A stretch of DNA of 12,801 nt from Phenylobacterium aquaticum (GTDB lineage Bacteria; Pseudomonadota; Alphaproteobacteria; Caulobacterales; Caulobacteraceae): contig NZ_CANCLE010000116.1 of NCBI RefSeq assembly GCF_947378715.1, positions 1 to 12,801 of the forward strand, in the 5' to 3' direction. The notes below the pieces were generated by a model that was not told the DNA's origin, searched no databases, and saw only the letters and a list, made by a program, of their open reading frames with translations. Shown here one piece after another: positions 7,382 to 12,801 of the stretch. Position 1 is the first letter of the stretch; every line of letters begins with the position of its first letter. A program made the position numbers and the translations under genes.

Positions 7382-8989
7382 CTACGCGTAGCCGAACCGG
7401 CTGATCCAGGGCTGCAGGATCGCGGTGGCCGGCGCCAGGTGGCGTTCATAGTTGCGCCAGTAGCCGACTCCGGAGGCGTTCAGTCCCTGGACCACCTGGC
7501 CGGCGCTGGGCGTGCGGATGTCGCGCCGTTTGGCCGTCTCCACGAAGTTGCGCATGTTGTCGTGGAAATCGACGCCGATGGCGGCGCAGAGCTCGGCCAC
7601 CTGGCCATCGAAGTCGGCGATCATCGCTTCGTGGCTATGGACGTGGAAGCTGAGCGGCAGTTTGTCGAAGAACAGCTCGGCCAACTGCATGATCGCGCCA
7701 TAATAGGTCGCCAGCCGTTCCAGGTCGGTGAACTCATAGATGGTGCGGTTCATGTTGAACCCGCGCCGGAAGCAGCTCAGCACCACGTCTCGCGGGTCGC
7801 GCCGGGCGAAGATGATCTTGGCCTTGGGGAACAGCTTGGCGATCAGCGGCAGGTAGAGGGTCATGGACGGCTGCTTGTCCACGAAGGTCCGGCCCATCAC
7901 GTCCAGGCCGTAGTCGGCGATGCGGGTCCAATAGGCGGCGACCCGCTTTTCGACCTCGGAGTCCGACAGGTTCATCAGGCCCGCCAGGGAATCCTGGTCC
8001 AGGAAGAACTCTGTGATCTCGTCGTTGAGGGTCGGCTTTTCCTCGAGCGCCACAATGCCCGGATGGCTGGCCAGGATCTGTTCTAGCAGGGTGGTGCCCG
8101 AACGCGGGAAGCCGACCAGGAACACATGATTGACGTCCGGCCCGGGAACCTTGTGGGCGGCGGGGAAGGCGGCGATGTCCTGCTCGAACTCGCGCTGGAT
8201 CCTTTGGCAGAGATCGACGGCGGTCTCGACGCCTTCGCCGGAGTGCTGGGGGGCGAACATCTGCCGCTGCAGGGTGTTTCCCTCAAGATAGGCGCCGAAG
8301 GCCTCGTCATATTGGCCGAGCGCATCGAGCGCGTCGCCATAGAGCCGGCACAGGGAGGCGCGCTGCAGGGGCGCGACCTTGGGGCTGCGAATTTCAGGCC
8401 CCAGCAGGCGGGCGACCTCTTCATGCCGGCCGGCCTCGTTGTCGAGCGTGGCCAGGGTCAGGAAGGCTGCGGGTTCGGCTGGGTCCAGCTTGCGGGCGGC
8501 CAGGGCGTGGGCGCGGGCCTCGTCCGGCAGCTTCTCGTGCAGGGCCAGCAGGGCCAGGGCGCCGCGGGGATCGGGATAGTTGGGATCCAGGGCGGCGGCC
8601 CGCGACTGGGCGATCCGCGATTCCTTCAGGTCTCCGAGCGCCCACAGGGCCAGGCCCGCGCCATGGTGGGCCGGGGCGAAATTCGGCTCCCGCGACAGGG
8701 CGGCCGAGAAGGCGCGCAAGGCGTTGCGCGGCGCGGCCTGCTTCAGCCACGAATGGCCAATGGCGCTGAGGATGGTGACGTCGTTGGGATCCAGCTGATG
8801 GGCCTGGTCGAGCAGCTTCAGCGAACCTGCATAGTCGCCCTGCATCTCCAGCCGGTGGGCGCAGAGGTTGAGCAGGGTCGGATGGCTTTCACCCAGGGCG
8901 ACCGCGACCTCGGCCAGGTCGATGGCGCCGTCGATATCGTTGGCCGCCAGCTTCTGGTTGATGGAATTGAAGAGCGTTTCGCGATCCAA
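7382..8989 (-). CDS. TPR-domain sulfotransferase (535 aa)
   Basis: The product is predicted to transfer a sulfuryl group from PAPS to an acceptor, probably in the cytoplasm since no signal peptide or membrane segment is seen. Residues about 15-240 are tetratricopeptide-like helical repeats (for example GDYAGSLKLLDQAHQLDPND and the following repeats ending LDPN or LDPAE). The sulfotransferase domain (Sulfotransf_3-like) covers about 285-530. It has the 5'-phosphosulfate loop VGFPRSGTTLLEQIL at 292-306, DKQP at 371-374, the 3'-phosphate segment FARRDPRDVVLSCFRRG at 394-410, and the C-terminal RTPSAGQVVQGL...GYWRNYE. The start is TTG at 8989: a stop codon lies two codons upstream in frame and the first ATG is at residue 49, inside the repeats. 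It is the last gene of the minus-strand cluster, 60 bases after the hydroxylase, which also has TPRs. The acceptor is unknown; TPRs suggest a peptide or protein, but a small molecule or sugar is possible. Confidence 0.92.
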   Translation of the reverse strand: MDRETLFNSINQKLAANDIDGAIDLAEVAVALGESHPTLLNLCAHRLEMQGDYAGSLKLLDQAHQLDPNDVTILSAIGHSWLKQAAPRNALRAFSAALSREPNFAPAHHGAGLALWALGDLKESRIAQSRAAALDPNYPDPRGALALLALHEKLPDEARAHALAARKLDPAEPAAFLTLATLDNEAGRHEEVARLLGPEIRSPKVAPLQRASLCRLYGDALDALGQYDEAFGAYLEGNTLQRQMFAPQHSGEGVETAVDLCQRIQREFEQDIAAFPAAHKVPGPDVNHVFLVGFPRSGTTLLEQILASHPGIVALEEKPTLNDEITEFFLDQDSLAGLMNLSDSEVEKRVAAYWTRIADYGLDVMGRTFVDKQPSMTLYLPLIAKLFPKAKIIFARRDPRDVVLSCFRRGFNMNRTIYEFTDLERLATYYGAIMQLAELFFDKLPLSFHVHSHEAMIADFDGQVAELCAAIGVDFHDNMRNFVETAKRRDIRTPSAGQVVQGLNASGVGYWRNYERHLAPATAILQPWISRFGYA

Positions 8990-9039
8990 GTTTCAGTCTC
9001 AAGGTCGGAGAATGGAAAAGGGTGCGGCCGTCGTCGGCG

Positions 9040-9050
9040 CCCCTGGGGGT
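9040..9050. repeat. CCCCTGGGGG palindrome at the hydroxylase-sulfotransferase junction
   Basis: Read on the minus strand this is ACCCCCAGGGG, and it overlaps the TGA stop codon of the hydroxylase gene. The same core occurs at 10321-10330 and within 12750-12771, that is, in each gap longer than 50 bases of the minus-strand cluster or before its first gene. It could be an operator, or an RNA hairpin in the intercistronic spacer. The role is unknown. Confidence 0.35.
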
Positions 9051-10240
9051 CAGATGGATTCGGAGTAGGCGACCGCCTCGTTGTGGAACGCGTCCACCGA
9101 TCCCAGCACGGCGGCATACATTTCACGTTCGTAGTCCGTGAGATAGGGGTTCCAGATATCGGCGATCAGGATCACGCGCAAATGGTCGCTGTCGTTCCAC
9201 GCCTCATGCTCGATGGTGTCGTCGAACACCCAGGCCTTGCCCGGCTTCCATTGGCGGGTCTCTGACCCCACCCGGAATCCGCAGTGGTCGGGAATGATCA
9301 ACGGCAGGTGCAGGACCATGCGGGTGTTGGTCACCCCATGGTGCGGCGGGATCTTGGTGTGGGGTTGCAGCGCCGAGAAGATCGCCACCGGTGAGCGGTT
9401 GGGCACGCTCGGCTGCGGCAACAGGGCCAGGGCCTCCAGCGTCTTGGGGAAGCGCGGCGCGTTCTCCTCGACCACCCGCCCATTGGCCTTGAGCGACAGG
9501 GACGACCAGGTGTCGGAGTGATTGAGCAGCGCCCACTGGTCGACCGGCGCGCCCATCGGCAGCTGCACATAGGGCGCGAACTGGTCGAGGCCCCTGGCCA
9601 GTTCGGCCTCTAGCTCGCCGAGGATGTCGGGGAAATAGCCCTCGAAGGCCGGCAGCCAGGGGAACGTCTCGTCGTCGAAGAACTCGATGGCCGGCAGGCC
9701 GGGGAAGAAATAGTCCGTCGGCTTCTGCTGATAGATCGGCGACCGGCCGCTGATGATATCCAGGAAGCGGTTGACCCGCTGGCGGTCGCGGGGCGTCTGG
9801 CGCTCCGACCGGGCGTCGACCGCCGCCCAGATCTCCTGACCGAAATCGTCGATGTATTTCGCATAGACCTCGCGAGCCTGGGCGAGGGCGGCGCGGGTCG
9901 GCGGATCGAGGCTCTCGTCGTTGGGCGCGAAGAGCAGGGCCAGGGCGTAGGTGCGGCCGGCGTCGGGAAAATTCCCCTGACGGTCGAGGATCGCGCCCTT
10001 CATCAACAGGGCGTGGAAGGAACGCGGCTCAACCTCCAGAGCGTGGGCGATGGCGTCGAGCGCCGCCTCGACATCACCTGTGGCGCGCAGCAGGCCGGCA
10101 TAGTTGAGCCAGGCCGACAGGTTCTTGGGTTCGAGCTCCAGGGCCCGCTTCAGGATCTGCAGGGCGCGGGTCGGGTCGCTGCCCGCGAGCGTCCGCATGG
10201 CCGGGGTATTGAGGTCGGGGGAGGCGCCGGCGTCTGACAT
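9050..10240 (-). CDS. TPR-domain aspartyl/asparaginyl beta-hydroxylase-like oxygenase (396 aa)
   Basis: The product is predicted to be an Fe(II)/2-oxoglutarate-dependent dioxygenase of the Asp/Asn beta-hydroxylase family, hydroxylating Asp or Asn side chains or a related substrate. Residues about 20-110 are TPR-like repeats (PTRALQILKRALELEPKN, then DVEAALDAIAHALEVEPRS). The catalytic domain is about 175-375. IPPHHGVTNTRMVLHLPL gives the first iron ligand His300 and the 2-oxoglutarate-contacting His311. DDTIEHEAWND gives the second ligand His345, and LRVILIADIWNP holds Arg355. The two-His iron site without an acidic ligand is the family norm, as in animal ASPH, which also has TPRs before its oxygenase domain. 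ATG at 10240 is preferred. The frame stays open upstream to 10402 but would overlap the preceding gene and adds low-complexity sequence. The ribosome binding site is poor, and TTG at 10249 is an alternative. No signal peptide is seen. Confidence 0.92.
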   Translation of the reverse strand: MSDAGASPDLNTPAMRTLAGSDPTRALQILKRALELEPKNLSAWLNYAGLLRATGDVEAALDAIAHALEVEPRSFHALLMKGAILDRQGNFPDAGRTYALALLFAPNDESLDPPTRAALAQAREVYAKYIDDFGQEIWAAVDARSERQTPRDRQRVNRFLDIISGRSPIYQQKPTDYFFPGLPAIEFFDDETFPWLPAFEGYFPDILGELEAELARGLDQFAPYVQLPMGAPVDQWALLNHSDTWSSLSLKANGRVVEENAPRFPKTLEALALLPQPSVPNRSPVAIFSALQPHTKIPPHHGVTNTRMVLHLPLIIPDHCGFRVGSETRQWKPGKAWVFDDTIEHEAWNDSDHLRVILIADIWNPYLTDYEREMYAAVLGSVDAFHNEAVAYSESI

Positions 10241-10320
10241 CGCTCTCAAGATTCCAAATTCGCCGCCAGCCGCGTCCGCGACGGCCTTGTCCTCACGGCG
10301 ACCACGGAAATCACCCACGG

Positions 10321-10330
10321 CCCCTGGGGT
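10321..10330. repeat. CCCCTGGGGT palindrome in the gap before the hydroxylase gene
   Basis: On the minus strand it reads TTGACCCCAGGGG, starting just after the TAG stop at 10337-10335, in the 94-base gap before the hydroxylase gene. It shares the ACCCC(C)AGGGG core with the sites at 9040-9050 and 12750-12771. TTGACC here could also serve as a -35 element for an internal promoter, but I see no good -10 element 16-18 bases further on. Confidence 0.35.
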
Positions 10331-10334
10331 CAAC

Positions 10335-10895
10335 CTAGCGCTGGCGCTGCACCCGCACGCCGGGCTTGCCTTCAAGGGACAGGAAGAAGCTGCCGACCGC
10401 ACCCCGGGTGATGACCGCCTTCATGCCCTTCTTGGGGTGAGGCCACAGCTCGCTCTGGTCGAACTGCCGCCAGACCGCGCCGTCATCGAAGGTGAAATAG
10501 GTGTGGCCATCCTGGCCGGGGCCGGCTTCGTCGAGCACCACCTCGATGCGGCTGTCGACCTCGTCCTTTTCCCCGCCACGCGGGGTCAGCATCGACAGGG
10601 TGGGCAAGGTCAGGCCGAAGGCCTGGCGCTTCATGGAGCGGATCTGTTCGCGGTCCACCACCACCACGTCGCCCTTGGCGGCGGCGGTGTCGAACTGGGC
10701 GGTGGCGGCGTCGAAGCAGGCGAGACGCTGTTGCGGATCGGTCTTGGTCCGGCAGTCCAGAAGGGTCTGAAGGATCGCGGCGCGATCCGGCGGGCTGGCG
10801 GTCTTGGCCAGGCCTGGGCTGGCTGACGCGGCCGCCGCCAGGGCGACCAGGGCGAGCAGGCCGGCGCGCGGCGGGCTCATGGAAGGCGTGATCAT
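10335..10895 (-). CDS. Small secreted protein of unknown function (186 aa), paralogue of the gene at 1-542
   Basis: A signal peptide covers about 1-30 (PPRAGLLALVALAAAASA..., cut near GLA|KT), so a periplasmic or exported location is expected. The mature part has C48-X11-C60 in the context QQRLACFD, DREQIRSMKRQAFGL at 81-95, a middle segment ending TFDDGAVW, and a C-terminal KKGMKAVITRGAVGSFFLSLEGK followed by a basic tail RVQRQR. All blocks match the gene at the left edge of the window in order and spacing. ATG 10895 is chosen because GAGGG lies 9 bases before it; ATG 10880 has no such site. The gene starts 17 bases after the sppA stop codon, so the two are almost certainly co-transcribed. 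Neither domain content nor context gives a reaction. A binding or accessory role in the envelope is plausible. Confidence 0.88.
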   Translation of the reverse strand: MITPSMSPPRAGLLALVALAAAASASPGLAKTASPPDRAAILQTLLDCRTKTDPQQRLACFDAATAQFDTAAAKGDVVVVDREQIRSMKRQAFGLTLPTLSMLTPRGGEKDEVDSRIEVVLDEAGPGQDGHTYFTFDDGAVWRQFDQSELWPHPKKGMKAVITRGAVGSFFLSLEGKPGVRVQRQR

Positions 10896-10912
10896 CGCTC
10901 TGTTCCCTCGGT

Positions 10913-12685
10913 CTAGTGGGCCATGCGAGGCGCCAGAACGGTCGCGCCGGCTCCCCCCATCCGTGTCGCCGCCATCTGATCCAGCAGGCTCTGGGCGCGC
11001 GGATCGCCCATGATCCAGGCTGCGGCCGCCAGGGTCCGCACCGAGGTCGCCGAGACGCCAAGCGCCCGCTCGAAGGCCTGGAACGGCGAGGCCTGAGGCG
11101 TCATGCGGCGCAGGCGCGCCTCGCCCTTGATGTCGGCCAGGGCCTTGGCCTTGTCGACCGCCTGGTAGAAGCCGCCGATCTCATCGACCAGGCCCAGCTG
11201 ACGCGCCTGGGCCCCGGTCCAGACCCGGCCCTTGGCGATCTGGCGCACCCGGTCGGGCGAGAGCTTGCGGCCCTCGGCGACGCGGGCGACGAAGTTGGCG
11301 TAGATGCGGTCCATCCAGCCGGCGAAAGCGGCGCGATCGGCCGGGCTGAACTCGCGGCCCATGCCGAAGGCGCCGGCATAGTCGCCGCCCACCGTGGTCT
11401 GGCGCACATCGACCCCGAACTTGGCCAAAGCTGGGCCCAGGTCGAACTTGCCGCCATAGACCCCGATGGAGCCGGTGAGGGTGGTGGGCTCGGCCACGAT
11501 CGCCGACGCTTCGGAGGAGATCCAGTATCCGCCAGAGGCCGCATAGGTCCCCATGGAGATCACCACAGGCTTGCCCGCCGCCTTGGCGGCGCGCACGGCG
11601 GCCAGGATCTGCTCCGAGGCCGTGTCGGACCCGCCGGGGGAATTGACCCGGAAGACGATGGCCTTGACGTCCTTGTTCTCCGCCGCGTCATAGATCGCCT
11701 TGGAGATGTCGTCGGAATAGACCGTCGAGCCGCCGGAGAACGGATTGGCCGTTCCGTCATGGCCGGTGACGATCGGGCCCTCGGCCTCGACCACGGCGAT
11801 GATCGGGCCAGAGCCGGACCCGTCGCGGCTGGCGCGCAGATAGTCGTCGAAGTCCACCAGCTTGGCGCCCGCGCCGGCCTTGGCGAGGATGGCGTCCTGC
11901 GCCTCCTTCACCTGGCCGACCTTGTCGATCAGCCCGACCTTCTGGGCGTCCTCGGCCAGATAGGGACCGGCCTCCAGGGTCTTGGTCAGGGCCATGGGGT
12001 TCTGTCGCCGGTCGACGGCGGCCGTGGCGACGTTGGTGCGATAGACCGACCCCATCCAGGAGAGCTCGGACTCCTTATGGGCGGCCGTATAGTCATTATA
12101 GAGGTAGGGATTGACGGCGTTCTTGTACTCGTAGCGCTGCTCGTACTGGGCCTTGACCCCGTACTTGTCGAAGAACCCCTTGAAGAAGATGTCTTCCCGC
12201 GACAGGCCCACCGCCTGGAACGACGAGCCCGGCTGCATCCACAGCTGATCGGCCGAGGCCCCCAGCATATAGGTCGAGGTGATCATGCCGGAGGGATAGA
12301 GCCCCTGGCTGTGGGCGTAGACCGGCTTTCCGGCGGCGCGGAACCGCTTGATCGCCAGCCGGATCTCGTCGGCGGCGGCGGGTTCCACCCCGCCCTCGGG
12401 CAGGCGGATCAGCACGCCGGCGACCTTGTTGTCGGTCTCCGCCTTCCGCAGGGTCTGGATCACGCTCATCACCGACATCGAGCGGCGGCCGAAGGCGGCG
12501 AACGGATTGTTCGGGTCCTGGTCGGTCAGGGGATCGCGAAGGTCCAGGTTCAGCACCGCATGGGCGGGAACCGGCTCTGGCTTGGCCGCGCCGGCGGCCA
12601 TGACGATCAGCAGGAAGGGCACCCCCACCAGGAAGAGCACGAGACCGGCGAAGACACCGGCCGTGGTGATCAGGAACTGCTTCAT
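10913..12685 (-). CDS. sppA: Signal peptide peptidase SppA, 67-kDa type (590 aa)
   Basis: The product is an inner-membrane-anchored serine protease facing the periplasm that cuts up signal peptides after their release by signal peptidase. An N-terminal membrane anchor is at about 5-33 (LITTAGVFAGLVLFLVGVPF...). Two S49-type halves follow, as in the E. coli long form. The N-terminal half contains the general base Lys188 in YEYKNAVNPYLYND. The C-terminal half contains RVNSPGGSDTASE (about 346-358) and the nucleophile Ser384 in MGTYAASGGYWIS, then TLTGSIGVYGGKFD and GRVWTGAQA. Both catalytic residues are present and the length is normal for the 67-kDa type. ATG 12685 has GGGA 5 bases upstream. 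It is the first gene of the minus-strand cluster in this window and is followed after 17 bases by the small secreted protein gene. Confidence 0.95.
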   Translation of the reverse strand: MKQFLITTAGVFAGLVLFLVGVPFLLIVMAAGAAKPEPVPAHAVLNLDLRDPLTDQDPNNPFAAFGRRSMSVMSVIQTLRKAETDNKVAGVLIRLPEGGVEPAAADEIRLAIKRFRAAGKPVYAHSQGLYPSGMITSTYMLGASADQLWMQPGSSFQAVGLSREDIFFKGFFDKYGVKAQYEQRYEYKNAVNPYLYNDYTAAHKESELSWMGSVYRTNVATAAVDRRQNPMALTKTLEAGPYLAEDAQKVGLIDKVGQVKEAQDAILAKAGAGAKLVDFDDYLRASRDGSGSGPIIAVVEAEGPIVTGHDGTANPFSGGSTVYSDDISKAIYDAAENKDVKAIVFRVNSPGGSDTASEQILAAVRAAKAAGKPVVISMGTYAASGGYWISSEASAIVAEPTTLTGSIGVYGGKFDLGPALAKFGVDVRQTTVGGDYAGAFGMGREFSPADRAAFAGWMDRIYANFVARVAEGRKLSPDRVRQIAKGRVWTGAQARQLGLVDEIGGFYQAVDKAKALADIKGEARLRRMTPQASPFQAFERALGVSATSVRTLAAAAWIMGDPRAQSLLDQMAATRMGGAGATVLAPRMAH

Positions 12686-12749
12686 TCGAATCCCGGGTGA
12701 GGAGAAAGGCCTAAGCTATATCGGGCGGGGCTTCGCGCAAATGAAGAGG

Positions 12750-12771
12750 TCTCAACCCCCAGGGGTTGAGA
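12750..12771. promoter_or_regulatory. Inverted repeat upstream of sppA
   Basis: The arms TCTCAACCCC (12750-12759) and GGGGTTGAGA (12762-12771) are perfect complements around a CA centre. The element lies 64 bases upstream of the sppA start codon, a good position for an operator near the promoter, and includes the ACCCCCAGGGG core seen at two downstream gaps. It could instead be the terminator hairpin of a gene beyond the window, although no T-run follows on either strand. GCTATATC at 12715-12722 resembles the Caulobacter -10 consensus but points away from sppA and has no -35. Confidence 0.4.
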
Positions 12772-12801
12772 ATTCCGGCGCGATGCGTGCGGCGCTGGCG
12801 G

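Noticed and set aside
10241..10402. 54-residue N-terminal extension of the hydroxylase from ATG 10402
   Set aside because: It would overlap the end of the upstream gene by 68 bases and has composition unlike the TPR region. The gene makes a full domain set from ATG 10240.
10916..12700. Open reading frame of about 594 codons antisense to sppA
   Set aside because: Low-complexity His/Gly/Arg/Leu-rich translation with no motif; the minus strand encodes a complete SppA with both catalytic residues.
12715..12722. GCTATATC, matching the Caulobacter housekeeping -10 consensus
   Set aside because: It is on the plus strand, pointing away from sppA to the window edge, and no TTGAC-like -35 lies at the right distance.

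Overview
The window is GC-rich DNA from an alphaproteobacterium, most likely a member of the Caulobacterales (Caulobacter/Phenylobacterium type). The reasons are the strong G/C preference at third codon positions, very large TonB-dependent receptors with N-termini of the Caulobacter/sphingomonad style, and a small secreted protein family (C-X11-C, RLAC[YF]D, DREQ, RQAFGF) of a kind I associate with this group. The genus is an inference from style, not from a marker gene. I see no rRNA, tRNA, CRISPR array, insertion sequence or phage gene.

Layout. At the left edge a minus-strand gene (1-542, cut by the window edge) encodes a small secreted protein of unknown function. It is divergent from two plus-strand genes for TonB-dependent outer-membrane receptors, 844-3801 and 4202-7192. 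These two are paralogues with the same signal-peptide layout, both apparently starting at TTG behind GGAGG. Each is followed by a strong hairpin terminator, and a 400-base gap separates them. Converging on the receptors from the right is a minus-strand cluster, in transcription order: sppA (10913-12685), a second copy of the small secreted protein family (10335-10895), a TPR-domain aspartyl/asparaginyl beta-hydroxylase-like oxygenase (9050-10240) and a TPR-domain sulfotransferase (7382-8989). The gaps of 17, 94 and 60 bases suggest one transcription unit, possibly with internal control.

How the genes may work together. The receptors should import an unknown large or scarce ligand across the outer membrane, energised by TonB. 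They carry 3 and 7 closely spaced cysteine pairs, probably in extracellular loops. The hydroxylase and the sulfotransferase both carry N-terminal TPR repeats, a domain that commonly holds peptide or protein substrates, so both could modify a polypeptide. SppA is a membrane peptidase that degrades signal peptides and possibly other peptides. The most interesting reading is a polypeptide hydroxylation/sulfation module linked to two cysteine-paired receptors and bracketed by two copies of one secreted protein family. That functional link is inference from gene order; no precursor peptide was identified with confidence.
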